Shown here one piece after another: positions 1-10,015 of a DNA stretch of 30,899 bases. The notes under the pieces are model-generated. The model worked only from the letters and a program-made list of their open reading frames with translations. It searched no databases and had not been told where the DNA came from. The stretch spans positions 1 to 30,899 of the IMG/VR virus record IMGVR_UViG_3300010354_017031; one strand, written 5' to 3'. The translations under genes and the position numbers were made by a program. The number at the start of each line of letters is the position of its first letter. The stretch's first letter is position 1. The DNA is from a virus.

Positions 1-3000
1 CCTTACGAAGTCTACCATTGTACGCTCTCCAGCAGGGGATGATATGAAATCTTGCACACGCCGGTGATCGTCTACCAGGATAACACGCATGGACTGATTC
101 TCCCCTCCCGACGCAGCGGCCTTTGGCGACATATCTACAGGGGAGATGCTGTTGGTAGATTGCCTCAGCGGGGATACCATGCCTCCCAGTGCGTACTTCA
201 TCGGGTACTTTCCATGAAAATTCCAAGCATCCAAAGTATCTTTGCCAATGGCTGCAGCAGTCTTCGCGTTCAGCATATACTCTTTATCGGAAGCTCGGAT
301 CAGGAAGGAATCTGACGTTGTCGTTCCTGGGCCTCTTAACTGCCCTCCTGTGGCGGCCCCAGCGAACATGCCGAGAATCGAAGTAATGCTGCTGAGCCAG
401 CTCATCCAGCCGCCTCCGCCTCCGCCTCCGCCTCCGCCGCCTCCGAGAGCACCGACTACGCCCAATATTCCGTCAAGCCAGCCCGTGCTGCTACCCCCTC
501 CGCCAGCTCCGCTACTGCTGCTGAATAGGCCGAGCAGACTATCCCACCAACTCGATTCTGGTGCCGGAGGCCCTACGAAGTTAGGGTCTTGCGCCCCCGC
601 ACCACCGAACAACCCACTGAACCATCCACCTGATTCGCTCACAGCCCCAGTCGCGCCTTTCAATGCGTCGGCAGGTCCTGGCACAACTTTGACATACATA
701 GCGTTGAGAGGGCTGCTGCCTAGTTGCCCTATCCCGAATATGCTAGATATGCCTTGCAGCAGCGTTCCTTTGATAAGGTCCGTAACAATCCCGCCCACCA
801 ACTCTTTGGAAATGGCAGTCAGCTTTCCTTGGAAGCTGTTATCGAACTCTGCTTGGTCATAAGCGTCCTGCGCATTCTGCACATTGGCCCTGGCGGCTTC
901 TTCCGCCATCTTCTGAGCATCAAGAGCGCGTTGAATCAGGTACTCTTGCCGCGCCGGGTCAGACTCATTCCTGCGGATATCCTCGATCTGCCTAGCAACA
1001 TCCAAACTCTGAGACTGCACGTCGCTAAGGGCAAGCTTAGCGTCCCCGATATCGCTGATTTCCTGTCGTAGATCGTCAACCGAATCCACAATGCCCAGCA
1101 TCTGCAATGCTGCATCCGCAATGGCAGAGGTCATCTGATCCATTGCATTGACAATCCGGTTCTCGAAGTTCTCGTTAAAGCGTTTCAGTGATTGAGGCAG
1201 TTCGGCAATCTTGGCAGCAATGCTGGCTCCAGAAATCTGGCTAAGCTCTCCAACGACAGAAGGGTTCAGGTCTTCCAGGCGAGCCGCAGCCGCGCCGGCC
1301 GCTTGAGCCAGCTGACCGAGTTGAGATTGTAACCCTTCAATCTGTGACGCTGCGGTGGTACGGTCGAACGCTGTCTTACCATTGCGAGACTCATCGAGAG
1401 CCTCCTTATACTTGGCTTCGATAACCTTGTAAGCACTGGTAGTTTTATCAAGCACAGATTCAGCCAATGCTCTTTGCTCTGGCAAAGAGATAGCCTGCCC
1501 GGTGCCCGCTCTATATCCTTGAGATGCCAACTGCGTATCAGAAAAAGCATACCGCCCTTCCTGAGCATATCTAAGCTGAGATAAAGCGTTCTGAATTTCC
1601 GCTTGATCCTTTAGCGCCTTCATCTCCGCTTGACGGCGAGCCTTTTCGTCCTCAACGCGCTGCTTTGATATACTACCGCGGATTTGTTGATCCTCAAGAT
1701 AAGCATTTTCCGCATCTAACAGCTTCTTCTCGACATCCGCTAAATCCTCGTGGAACTCATTCAGCCGGCCACTCGCTGCCAAGGCTTGGCGCCACTGGGT
1801 GAGTACCCCGAACCGTGTTTCAAGGTCTTGCCGATTCAGGCTCTTAATCTGAAGGTCGTAATCCTGCTGTACCTTCTCACTGTTTCCTAGCGCTTTCTTG
1901 GTCTCTAGCTGAATGTTTTGCAGCTGATTAAGTCGTTCTTTGGCCGCACCAAACTGACGTAGACCCTGAGGCCCCATGTCGGCATATTGTTTGACGATCG
2001 CTTCCGTCTCAGCAATCTTGGCATCCAAGGCACGGAGTAAGTCAGAAAGAGCGCCGGCCGATGCTTGTTCTCCCAGAGCCAGCAATTCACGATTGCCGGG
2101 GGCGCCGAGTTGAGTTTGCAACTCCTCTTTGATGAGGCCGCGCTGCGAGAAGAAGTCCTGATTATTGGCCGCCTTCTGCAGGGTAGAAGAGAAAGCATCT
2201 GCAATGATGGCAGTGTCTTTACGCAAGGACTCAGCATCAGCTTCCTGGAGCTTGTCTTGCTGAACTTCCAGAGGCTGACCCAGATTATTGGTCTCTTTTG
2301 TGATCAGCTCTCGATTGTAAGAATCACGGATTCCAACAGCCTCTTTTCGCTGGTTTTCTAACTCCGCAACCCTATCTCTGGAGAGACGCTCGGTCTGGTC
2401 GCGCAATTTCTGGTCATTGATCAGAACAGTGCTATCATTAATGCTCTTAATCTGCGCATCAATATCAGCAATCGTCTGATTCCAGTCGGAGACTTTCTTG
2501 GTCAGTGAAGCAATTTGTTCATCAGTATCCACACCAATTTTCTTGGCTTCGATATTGCTCTTCCGCGTCAACTCGTCGTTGATAACCAGCTGACCACCTG
2601 GGGTGGTAGAAATGATCCCCTGCTGGACCGGATTACCTTCGGCAGTGAGCCCCAGAGTGTCCTTAGGACGCCGAATGAACGCTCTGACGTTATCCTCCGA
2701 AAAGCGCTGCTGAGAACCGCCAGGGAAAGATACCCAACGCTTATTGAGTATTCTCGTTAATCTGACGATATCATCTTCGCTCAGAGTTTTTTCAAACGGG
2801 TTTCCGCCATACTCCCGCTTGATGATCTCCATGGCCATTTTCATCTGGTCGGCCGGAGCCATGGTAGCGCCCTCGGGGAATGCCCCTGAGTTCTTGGCAA
2901 AATCTCTCCATGTCTGCCCACGGAACTGGAAGGCTCCAACGGCTACATTCCGCACATCAGGATAACGCGTCATATCCTGTAGCATCTCGTGCTTGCCGCT

Positions 3001-6000
3001 GTCATGGGAAACCGTTCTCCAGTTCGCCCCTTCAGCGGTCGCAATCAAGTTATAGAACATCTCCTCCTGCGTCATGGGCCGTTTCACAGAGATGTCTGGC
3101 TCGCTCATGCCTTGCAGCAGTTTGTCTTTTTGCTGGTTGAAGGCTACAACTCTTTCTCCTGGAGAGCCCCCTGCTCGAATATTCCCTATCGTCGATAGGA
3201 GGTCCTGGGTTTCCTTAAGTGCGCGTGGTAACCATTCCTCAACCAATTTTTTGGCTTCAGTATCCTTGACAGTTCGTTTCTGGCCTGTCTTCGGATCGAC
3301 CATGGTGACAACATCGCCTGTGGTTCTCCACTCCTTCAGGAAAACGTCGATCTTCTGCAGCTCAGCAGCCCTCTGCTTGACTTTTCTCTCAATACTGTCG
3401 ACGACTGTATCGATAACACTGGCTGCGACGAAGCCAAGTTCAGGCTTATTCTCAACAATGCTTCGCTTGAATGCATTAGTGATGTAATCAATGAACTGTT
3501 TAGCAAACTCCTCAGAGAAGGTAGAAAACCCGTTCTGGATATATGTTTGCAGAGCAGCGACATTGACTGCTTGGCTCTCGGTATTAAGGCTATTAGCCGT
3601 ATTCTCGAACTGTTTGGTTAAGGCATCAAAGCTCATCGCACTTCTTTGCGCTGGAATTTCAATTCCAGCTGTCCTTCCAGCCTCCGCAATTTCGGAAACT
3701 ACTGCCAGAACCTTATCCAGATTGGCCTTGACAGCCGGGTCGAAGAACCAAGACATATCAGGGTTAGATCTGATCGTTTGAAGAGCATTATATTCCTTCT
3801 CCCGCTCAGGGTTGTTACCCAAAGTTCCAGCTAGTTTCTCTGAATCAAGCTCGCTGGCTGTATTGATCAGCGCCGAGCGCAGGGCATTGACACCAGTGAG
3901 CAAGTCTACGGCTGTATTTACCGTATCCTGTACCGCTTGTTGATCAGCCTCCCCCGATCCGCCAAGACTGCTTTGAATTTGCTGAAGCAACACCTTGCGG
4001 CCCTCATCGGACCCTCGGTATTCCGCCAATTTTGCAAGCTCAGTGACAATATCCGCGGAAGTTATTTTGCTGTCAGCAGAGACGCCAAAAGTCTGTTTAG
4101 CTTGCTCTGTCAGTAAGGCAAGCTGTTTGCTTCTTTCAGTTACTTGCCGATCATAGGAGTCAGTCGGAGCCTCTTGATCATTATATGCTTTACCGTATTT
4201 TGTCGAGGCACGATCACTCTCCATCTGCGCTTCGGTAAGCTGCATGGCGAGGTCGGTCGGGTTATTGGCAGTGAATCTGTTTTTTAACCCTTTAAGTTTG
4301 TCAGTCGGCTCCTTTAATGCGTCAGAGAATGCTTCGAAAACTTCCCAGACTGCTAATACCGTCAAAAAGAAACCTATGACCCCCTTAACGTGTGGCGGGA
4401 GAGGTGATGATACAAGGGTGGATAGGCGAGCGACTGCTGCCGTTCCCATGATCTTCGCCCCCCATCGCTGAAACGCAGAACCCATGGCCGTAACGAGGCC
4501 AGTAATGCCTCCTACACTTCCTCCGACCATTCTCGCGCCAAGCGAGGCAGACGCAGCTCGAGCAAACATACCAGAAAATACTTTCTGAATAATCTTTGAC
4601 CCGGTAATCCCAATAACTATAGCGTCGAATATAGTCTTACTGATCCCACTTGAGTCGGTAGCCGCAATCGCTCTGTCAGCTTGGTATGTGCCTAATCCCC
4701 CGAAGAAAGCGCCTACTGCTCCCTTCGCAATAGCGCTGATCGGACTTCTAGCGCCTTTAGCCGCCGCCATGGCTCCCGCAGCCGCTCCAGCAAACCCTGT
4801 AGCGATAGTGGAAGCGCGAGTGCCTGAGCCTGCTTCTCTATCCCGCTCATTGCCTTCCGCTCGGTCAATAATTTTTCCAAGGAGCTCAGCAAACCTACTC
4901 AACCCTGTTACAACTCTGGTTAATGGCCCGAGTAATGGGCTGATAGCTTTATCCGCGAGAGCTTCTAGCTGATCTCTGAGGTTTTCTGAAGCTTTTTTCA
5001 AGCTTTCCATCGCCACGGCAGCCGATTCAGCGGCTGTCGGCGCCGCCGTTCTGCGGGCTTGAATGTCGATTAATGCCTGAGGGTTATCAAGCAGCGGCGT
5101 CAGAGCACGTACCGCCCGTTGATCAAGTGCCCGCTGCAGCCCGATCAAGGATTCTGGGGAGTTGGCGCGAAGGCGTGTCAACTCCTGAAGGGCGGCCTGC
5201 ATGGGGTCGCCCGTGTCAGTAAATCCTGCGAACTTGGCTCTTGCCTTGTCCGGGCTTACCCTTTCCCCAATCTTCAGGTACTGGTTAGAAAGGTAATTGG
5301 CAAATTTATCGTCAGGAGAAAACAGCTCCTTTAAGAGTTGGCTTAGCCCAGTACCGATTGTGGATGGCTTACGGCCCGCATTACGCAGCGCAGCAACAAG
5401 GTTCAGATACTGATCCAAGTTGATGTTGGCTGATTCAGCGAAAGAGGCTCCAAAGTTGAAGATGCTTTGCAAGTCTTCTACGGCAAGTTTGGAGACGTTA
5501 GCTGCCTGGGCGACCTTGTTGGCAATGTCCTCAGGGCTGATATTGTCCCATACGGCTTGAGCTGTCGTAATAATGTCCGCAGCTGTCTGCAGCGACGTTC
5601 CCGAAGCTGTAGCCAGATCAGAAACCGCCTTCACCGCTTTCGGTACATCCTTGAGTTCAACGCCCGCCTGGATAACCGTCCGCACGGCGGTGGCAATATC
5701 GTCAATTTTAAAGGCACTGGTGGTCGCAACCTCCTCAATGACCTTCTTCATATTGACCATTTCACTGGATGTCGTGCCAGTGATGGCTTGGATGCCTTTT
5801 AGGTCATCCTGCAAGTTAATAGCCGCCGCCGCAAGATCCTTAAAGCCTTGGATTAGCTTATAGAGAATCGTGTAACCGACGGCATATCTCAAGAAGTTAT
5901 TGAGCAGTATCCCTGCTTGGTGCCAAAACGGGTTGCCATGGGCAACCTCTTGGTTAACGTCACGATAAGCTTGCCCGAGCCGGTGCATATGGTCGGTAAG

Positions 6001-8487
6001 CCGCTGTACCCTTTCTGGCGACTGCCCAGACTGATAGGCACGATCGCGCAACTCTTCAGTGCGACGACGCTGCTCAGCAAGGTATGCGCGAACATCCTCC
6101 CGATTCTCTTCTCTCACATTGAAGACGCTTTTTCCGGCTGCAAGGTATTCCCTACGACCAAGCTGATAGCTTGTGTCCTGCCGGCGAGCCATCATCTCCT
6201 CGCGGCGATCAATGATCTTACCGGCTGACTTTAATTCCTTCCGATACTGCTCCAGTTTCTGAGCAGTTTTAGACACGTTATATTTGACTGGGTCAAGATA
6301 TGCCTTTAACGCTTTATCAAGTAATTCTAGTCCAGTCTGTAGCTGCTTGATTTCTTCAGCAGATTTGCTGGTGTATTGGGTGCGATCAAACCCTCCCAGG
6401 GTTTTAAACGCTAATGTCGCATCTCCGACTCGAGTCTTACGCTCTTTGCGCGTTTTAGCAGCACGTTCTAACTCTCCGGCTTCCTTCTTGGCAGCATTGT
6501 TGGCGACCGTAGCTTCATAGACAAAGTTAAGCAGATAATTAAACTCTGCGTTTAACGCGGCGTCGGCCCGTCCAACAGCAGTAGCCACGGCCGCCTGATA
6601 ACCGCTCACTGCATATTGCAATTGGCGCATCTGGGCGCCGGTCGCGTTCGCATAGTCTTGAGGAGACTGCCGCTTGACCTGGGCAAAGACTGACCGGAAT
6701 TTATTTAGATTGTCGCTGCTCGTCTGACGAGTGCTCGCGGCTTTCGCTTCCGCTACTCGGCGCGTTTGTTCCGCTTTTACCTTCTTCAGGTACTCTTCAT
6801 ACGCGGATACGCGCTGCTGGTCGTAACCCGCCGTTCCAAGAGTGACATTTTCCTGATTGATAGACTGGTCGATCGCTCGCGATAAGTCACGTAGGCGGCG
6901 ATCAGTCAAGTTCTGCAGGGTTTGGTTCGCTCGCGGGGAAAATTTGACGACAGCCTTTCGGAGGTCATCACGCTTAGCAATGTAGCTGGAGTCCTTGGAG
7001 ACCGCGTTGATAGAATCAGCAAGGTCTTTTCTGAACTGCTGCAATCCTTCGAATTCCTTATCGTATTGCCGGCGAGCATCCCCTTTGATCTTGTGGATCG
7101 CGCTTTGGTACCGGTTAAGGTAATCGAGGATATTGGCTTTCTCACCAGCGCTGAGAGCTGCGATATCCTTAACGGATCTACCGCCTATTGCTTGCTCGAA
7201 CGCGGTCCTGGCCGAGATTACGCCCTTTTGATTATCAGATAACCGAGTAAGCGCATCTGCTTCTTTCTTGATGGCTCGTTCTTCGGTCTTGAGCTGCTCA
7301 GCCAGCGCCCGCATTTTATCGCGCTGATCTTTTATCGCCTGCGTGGCTGCAGTCCCCAGTGCGCGTGTGCCGCTGACATAGGCTTGGATGACGTCTCTGA
7401 CCTCGGAACGACGCTCAGGAGGGAGCGCTGCCAGCTGGGCGGCAGACTGGGCCCCCACCAAGCGCTGATATTCCTTCTGCAAGTCCCCCAGGCTGAGTTG
7501 CTTAGTATCGAGCAGGTCCTGAGCCCGGGTCGCCTTACCGCGAGCTTGCAATTCCTTTACTACTTGACTTCCTAAGTCAGAATACTGGTTAAAACGTGTC
7601 TTGCTGTAGAGTTTGGTGCCTTGCTGCGAAATCTCGGCCGCCCGGGCTCTCTTCAGCGCAGCCGCAAATTCATCAAGCTGCTGATCCGAATAGCCTGACA
7701 GTTTTTGGCTGCGGGTGGGCTTAAGTTCGGTAACGACCTTGCCCAAAATCTGCATCTTTTCTTTCTGAGTCTCTGCATTGTCTGCCTGCCTTTTGAGCTC
7801 GCGTAAGTGCTGCTCTCGCTGCTTAAGCAATCCATCAACTTGCTTGATGGAATCCTGCATCTTGTTATTGCTTTTACGCAAGTCAGCAACAAGCTTGGCG
7901 CCGATATTCTCAGCGGTCTGCATGATCTCCACCCTACCAGTTTCATCTTTGATAGGTCGAGTTACATTGCGAATATCTCTGACTTTACCAAACTCGCGCT
8001 GAATCTGGCTCCAGGTACTCGATAATTCTTGCAGATATGCTTTGTATCGCTCAAGCTCACGGCGATTCAGCTTGTCGACACCCATCTTGCCGGCGGCAGC
8101 TTCCTGCACATTTTTCAAGAACGGCTTAGTGAATTTTGAACGCGACTGTACCTGTTCGAGTTTTTCAAGCGCACTGGTAAACTTAAGAACTGACTTTTCC
8201 GCCTCCAAAAATCCTTTAGTCTGGATAATTTCAGGACGTTTCTTCGCCTCCTCATAAATACTGCCCAGCGTACTTTTTAATTTCGAAGTGAGATCTTTTG
8301 TATCGAATTTAGGATCTATTTTGATCTTCTGCTGAACAATAGCGTCCCCTCCAGGCAATTTTTGCAAGGTACGCAGGACGACATCAGTGAGCTGCTTATC
8401 AAGGCTTTTCAGCTGGCTGTCATCGATCTTGCCGGACTCTAAGATGACATTTAGCTTTTGGATAATATCAATACTGTTCATCGCCAC
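1..8487 (-). CDS. Tail tape-measure protein with embedded muralytic domain (3' end outside window)
   Basis: Tape-measure proteins set tail length and are ejected into the cell envelope at infection. The frame is open from the GTG at 8487 (ATG alternative at 8481) to base 1, 2,829 codons; I checked nearly every line for in-frame stops. AAGGAG lies 7 nt before the GTG. The N-terminal 850 residues are charged and helical. Residues about 900-1050 match the TP901-type tape-measure core (AGVELKDVPKAVKAVSDLA, then a NAGRK segment). Residues about 1230-1390 are Gly/Ala-rich and hydrophobic, likely membrane-inserting. Residues about 1810-1935 resemble lambda R transglycosylase. A 12-Gly run and the motif SDSFLIRASDKEYMLNAK near residue 2725 are typical of tape-measure C-termini, so little is missing. 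At about 0.15 nm per residue the tail would be roughly 420 nm (inference). Confidence 0.95.
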   Translation of the reverse strand, partial: MAMNSIDIIQKLNVILESGKIDDSQLKSLDKQLTDVVLRTLQKLPGGDAIVQQKIKIDPKFDTKDLTSKLKSTLGSIYEEAKKRPEIIQTKGFLEAEKSVLKFTSALEKLEQVQSRSKFTKPFLKNVQEAAAGKMGVDKLNRRELERYKAYLQELSSTWSQIQREFGKVRDIRNVTRPIKDETGRVEIMQTAENIGAKLVADLRKSNNKMQDSIKQVDGLLKQREQHLRELKRQADNAETQKEKMQILGKVVTELKPTRSQKLSGYSDQQLDEFAAALKRARAAEISQQGTKLYSKTRFNQYSDLGSQVVKELQARGKATRAQDLLDTKQLSLGDLQKEYQRLVGAQSAAQLAALPPERRSEVRDVIQAYVSGTRALGTAATQAIKDQRDKMRALAEQLKTEERAIKKEADALTRLSDNQKGVISARTAFEQAIGGRSVKDIAALSAGEKANILDYLNRYQSAIHKIKGDARRQYDKEFEGLQQFRKDLADSINAVSKDSSYIAKRDDLRKAVVKFSPRANQTLQNLTDRRLRDLSRAIDQSINQENVTLGTAGYDQQRVSAYEEYLKKVKAEQTRRVAEAKAASTRQTSSDNLNKFRSVFAQVKRQSPQDYANATGAQMRQLQYAVSGYQAAVATAVGRADAALNAEFNYLLNFVYEATVANNAAKKEAGELERAAKTRKERKTRVGDATLAFKTLGGFDRTQYTSKSAEEIKQLQTGLELLDKALKAYLDPVKYNVSKTAQKLEQYRKELKSAGKIIDRREEMMARRQDTSYQLGRREYLAAGKSVFNVREENREDVRAYLAEQRRRTEELRDRAYQSGQSPERVQRLTDHMHRLGQAYRDVNQEVAHGNPFWHQAGILLNNFLRYAVGYTILYKLIQGFKDLAAAAINLQDDLKGIQAITGTTSSEMVNMKKVIEEVATTSAFKIDDIATAVRTVIQAGVELKDVPKAVKAVSDLATASGTSLQTAADIITTAQAVWDNISPEDIANKVAQAANVSKLAVEDLQSIFNFGASFAESANINLDQYLNLVAALRNAGRKPSTIGTGLSQLLKELFSPDDKFANYLSNQYLKIGERVSPDKARAKFAGFTDTGDPMQAALQELTRLRANSPESLIGLQRALDQRAVRALTPLLDNPQALIDIQARRTAAPTAAESAAVAMESLKKASENLRDQLEALADKAISPLLGPLTRVVTGLSRFAELLGKIIDRAEGNERDREAGSGTRASTIATGFAGAAAGAMAAAKGARSPISAIAKGAVGAFFGGLGTYQADRAIAATDSSGISKTIFDAIVIGITGSKIIQKVFSGMFARAASASLGARMVGGSVGGITGLVTAMGSAFQRWGAKIMGTAAVARLSTLVSSPLPPHVKGVIGFFLTVLAVWEVFEAFSDALKEPTDKLKGLKNRFTANNPTDLAMQLTEAQMESDRASTKYGKAYNDQEAPTDSYDRQVTERSKQLALLTEQAKQTFGVSADSKITSADIVTELAKLAEYRGSDEGRKVLLQQIQSSLGGSGEADQQAVQDTVNTAVDLLTGVNALRSALINTASELDSEKLAGTLGNNPEREKEYNALQTIRSNPDMSWFFDPAVKANLDKVLAVVSEIAEAGRTAGIEIPAQRSAMSFDALTKQFENTANSLNTESQAVNVAALQTYIQNGFSTFSEEFAKQFIDYITNAFKRSIVENKPELGFVAASVIDTVVDSIERKVKQRAAELQKIDVFLKEWRTTGDVVTMVDPKTGQKRTVKDTEAKKLVEEWLPRALKETQDLLSTIGNIRAGGSPGERVVAFNQQKDKLLQGMSEPDISVKRPMTQEEMFYNLIATAEGANWRTVSHDSGKHEMLQDMTRYPDVRNVAVGAFQFRGQTWRDFAKNSGAFPEGATMAPADQMKMAMEIIKREYGGNPFEKTLSEDDIVRLTRILNKRWVSFPGGSQQRFSEDNVRAFIRRPKDTLGLTAEGNPVQQGIISTTPGGQLVINDELTRKSNIEAKKIGVDTDEQIASLTKKVSDWNQTIADIDAQIKSINDSTVLINDQKLRDQTERLSRDRVAELENQRKEAVGIRDSYNRELITKETNNLGQPLEVQQDKLQEADAESLRKDTAIIADAFSSTLQKAANNQDFFSQRGLIKEELQTQLGAPGNRELLALGEQASAGALSDLLRALDAKIAETEAIVKQYADMGPQGLRQFGAAKERLNQLQNIQLETKKALGNSEKVQQDYDLQIKSLNRQDLETRFGVLTQWRQALAASGRLNEFHEDLADVEKKLLDAENAYLEDQQIRGSISKQRVEDEKARRQAEMKALKDQAEIQNALSQLRYAQEGRYAFSDTQLASQGYRAGTGQAISLPEQRALAESVLDKTTSAYKVIEAKYKEALDESRNGKTAFDRTTAASQIEGLQSQLGQLAQAAGAAAARLEDLNPSVVGELSQISGASIAAKIAELPQSLKRFNENFENRIVNAMDQMTSAIADAALQMLGIVDSVDDLRQEISDIGDAKLALSDVQSQSLDVARQIEDIRRNESDPARQEYLIQRALDAQKMAEEAARANVQNAQDAYDQAEFDNSFQGKLTAISKELVGGIVTDLIKGTLLQGISSIFGIGQLGSSPLNAMYVKVVPGPADALKGATGAVSESGGWFSGLFGGAGAQDPNFVGPPAPESSWWDSLLGLFSSSSGAGGGGSSTGWLDGILGVVGALGGGGGGGGGGGGWMSWLSSITSILGMFAGAATGGQLRGPGTTTSDSFLIRASDKEYMLNAKTAAAIGKDTLDAWNFHGKYPMKYALGGMVSPLRQSTNSISPVDMSPKAAASGGENQSMRVILVDDHRRVQDFISSPAGERTMVDFVR
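409..444 (-). repeat. Twelve-glycine codon run in tape measure
   Basis: Twelve consecutive Gly codons (GGC/GGA mix) at residues about 2682-2693 form a low-complexity tract, preceded by further Gly/Ser-rich sequence. It probably acts as a flexible linker before the conserved C-terminal domain, and may be prone to copy-number change. Confidence 0.85.
2690..3060 (-). other. Lambda R-like lytic transglycosylase domain inside the tape measure
   Basis: Residues about 1810-1935 of the tape measure read like phage lambda endolysin R. The segment opens with LIATAEG, where Glu1819 occupies the position of the catalytic Glu of lambda R (LAWSEG). It continues with VGAFQF (R: AGRYQL), a helix with QMKMAMEII (R: QDAVALQQI), and RWVSFPGGSQQRF (R: IWASLPGAGYGQF). 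Motif order and spacing agree. This is a comparison from memory, not an alignment. The domain would cut peptidoglycan locally during DNA entry. Confidence 0.7.
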
Positions 8488-8498
8488 TGTTTATCTCC

Positions 8499-9068
8499 TT
8501 AAAACCCGCAGGCTTTCAGGGCTTCTCTGCCCTCTGGTGTCGTGATGTCATGATGAGCAGCGTCGCCATCATCGCCATTATATTTGCCGCCCATCCCATA
8601 GAGAACCGCCTCCATCCTGGTCTGAATAGTTTTACTAGCATGCTCCCCTTTCATGATCACTGCCTCTTTGATTGAGGAAGCGTCATGACACCAGTAATAT
8701 TCGTGCGCCAAGGCAACATTGAAATCGGCAAGGTAAAGGCACGATCTTTCACTGTCAAGGCTGGCCAACCACTCGGCAAAGGCGGTGCCCATAGATCGCC
8801 CGATCCTGATATTGTTAGGCTTCGCCTCCGCATCTTCCGCGGCTTCACGCATCTCCGCTATTTTTATAAGGACGCGCTCTGTCAGCTCATGCAAGTTCTC
8901 GCGTACCCGTGTGCGAGCGTAAACCAAGCAAAAGCTATCTTCCACTATGTGCGCGAAAGCGTCCTGAGTGATGTCAACATCGGACAAAGCTTCAAATATA
9001 CATCGCTCAATCCCGAGGGATAGGTATAAGTGATCGTCTTTTGGGGGGAAGTTGTGAAAAAGTGACAT
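8499..9068 (-). CDS. Probable tail assembly chaperone
   Basis: 189 aa from the ATG at 9068. An in-frame upstream ATG at 9110 sits in the T-tract of the preceding terminator and is unlikely to be used. The protein is mostly helical and acidic, with no recognised domain. It lies between the tail-tube gene and the tape measure, where siphoviruses encode tail assembly chaperones (lambda G/T position). The stop codon is 11 nt before the tape-measure GTG and overlaps its ribosome-binding site, implying translational coupling. Many chaperone genes produce a longer frameshifted form; both alternative frames at the 3' end stop within a few codons, so no such product is visible. Function is inferred from position only. 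Confidence 0.6.
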   Translation of the reverse strand: MSLFHNFPPKDDHLYLSLGIERCIFEALSDVDITQDAFAHIVEDSFCLVYARTRVRENLHELTERVLIKIAEMREAAEDAEAKPNNIRIGRSMGTAFAEWLASLDSERSCLYLADFNVALAHEYYWCHDASSIKEAVIMKGEHASKTIQTRMEAVLYGMGGKYNGDDGDAAHHDITTPEGREALKACGF

Positions 9069-9103
9069 GATCGCACATCCATGTGGCTGATTGCGCCGAT
9101 TAT

Positions 9104-9142
9104 ACAACAAAAAAGGGCTGCCGATATGCTCGACAGCCCTTT
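9104..9142 (-). terminator. Rho-independent terminator after tail-tube gene
   Basis: On the minus strand a 9-bp perfect stem (AAAGGGCTG/CAGCCCTTT, 9112-9142) with further pairing inside the loop is followed by a T-rich run (TTTTTTG). It lies 28 nt downstream of the tail-tube stop codon and 36 nt before the next start, so it probably lowers transcription of the chaperone and tape-measure genes relative to the abundant tube protein. Confidence 0.85.
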
Positions 9143-9169
9143 ATACCCGAGTGGACTCTTCCGCGCTGG

Positions 9170-10012
9170 CTAGCCTGAGAAGTACATTCCGTATGGGTGA
9201 GTTGGAATGAGGTCAGCCAAATGATCCAGGTCTCCGCCCACCTCGTATTCAGCTATGGCCGGCTGCAGAACTTTGAACGTCATTGGAGTGACAGCCCAGT
9301 TGTCGTTGGAGAACGCGTATTGCATACCGCCGGATACCGCAACTTTCCAGAACTTGAAGCCGACAGGGCGGCCAGAGTTGTGCTCCAGGCCAATGACGTC
9401 GACAGTAAAGTAGTTGGTTTCGGTAGAATTGCCAATACCGATTTCGTTGGCCTTGTAAATCAAGGTGCCAACTGGGGCATCGAACAACAGAGGGGTTTTG
9501 GTGCCGTCAACAGTAATCTTCGCCATCAAAGCGTTGGGCGCATCCCGCGCTGCTTTGTCTTTCACAACAACCACAGACACTTTTTCAGGAGCGCCGACGT
9601 TATGGAATACAATCATGTCACCAATGGTAACGTCCGCCAGCAAGATATCGGTCTCGATGATTTCGTTGGCAGTCGTGCCTTTAGTGTAAGACACAGCCAC
9701 GGCACCGTCGTAAGTGGTAGGAGCTACCAGCTCAGTGCCCTCGTTGATCATTACCCGGATGTTACGGCGAGAATACTCGTAGGCCTGGGCATCGATGGTG
9801 ACGTTGGTGCGGGTAATCACCGTGTCGATCAGGGTTTTAGGCAAGCCGCCTTCCAGGTCGACAGATTCTTGGTTGAAGTTCACAGTGGCACTTTGCAGCA
9901 AACCCAAGGAGTTTGATTGTGTCAACTGGTTGGCCAAGGTCATTGGCCCCATTCTGATCTCAGCGTTACCGATATGGAATTTATTGGTAACTGGCATTCC
10001 TAGTTGTGCCAT
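9170..10012 (-). CDS. Major tail (tube) protein
   Basis: 280 aa, beginning MAQLGMPVTNKF. The protein is beta-rich, with a segment containing NFNQESVDLEGGLPKTL and an internal region of repeated Val/Thr-rich strands, as expected for a tube protein with an inserted surface domain. It would polymerise into the tail tube around the tape measure. Position supports this: downstream of connector and terminator genes and directly upstream of the chaperone and tape measure. GGAGG precedes the ATG and sits in a hairpin loop (10016-10031), a leader shared with the capsid and decoration genes, so high expression is expected. No sheath gene follows, which argues for a siphovirus. A Pfam family was not assigned. 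Confidence 0.82.
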   Translation of the reverse strand: MAQLGMPVTNKFHIGNAEIRMGPMTLANQLTQSNSLGLLQSATVNFNQESVDLEGGLPKTLIDTVITRTNVTIDAQAYEYSRRNIRVMINEGTELVAPTTYDGAVAVSYTKGTTANEIIETDILLADVTIGDMIVFHNVGAPEKVSVVVVKDKAARDAPNALMAKITVDGTKTPLLFDAPVGTLIYKANEIGIGNSTETNYFTVDVIGLEHNSGRPVGFKFWKVAVSGGMQYAFSNDNWAVTPMTFKVLQPAIAEYEVGGDLDHLADLIPTHPYGMYFSG

Positions 10013-10015
10013 GAT

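Noticed and set aside
242-862. 206-codon plus-strand ORF with a long proline run
   Set aside because: Complement of the poly-glycine segment of the tape measure; an artefact of that repeat.
8499-8520. Possible frameshift site (GGGTTTT) at the end of the tail chaperone gene
   Set aside because: Codon phasing does not fit the canonical heptamer, and both alternative frames stop within a few codons, so no extended product is possible.
9197-9916. 239-codon plus-strand ORF opposite the tail-tube gene
   Set aside because: Shadow of a confidently assigned structural gene; no ribosome site and no context on this strand.
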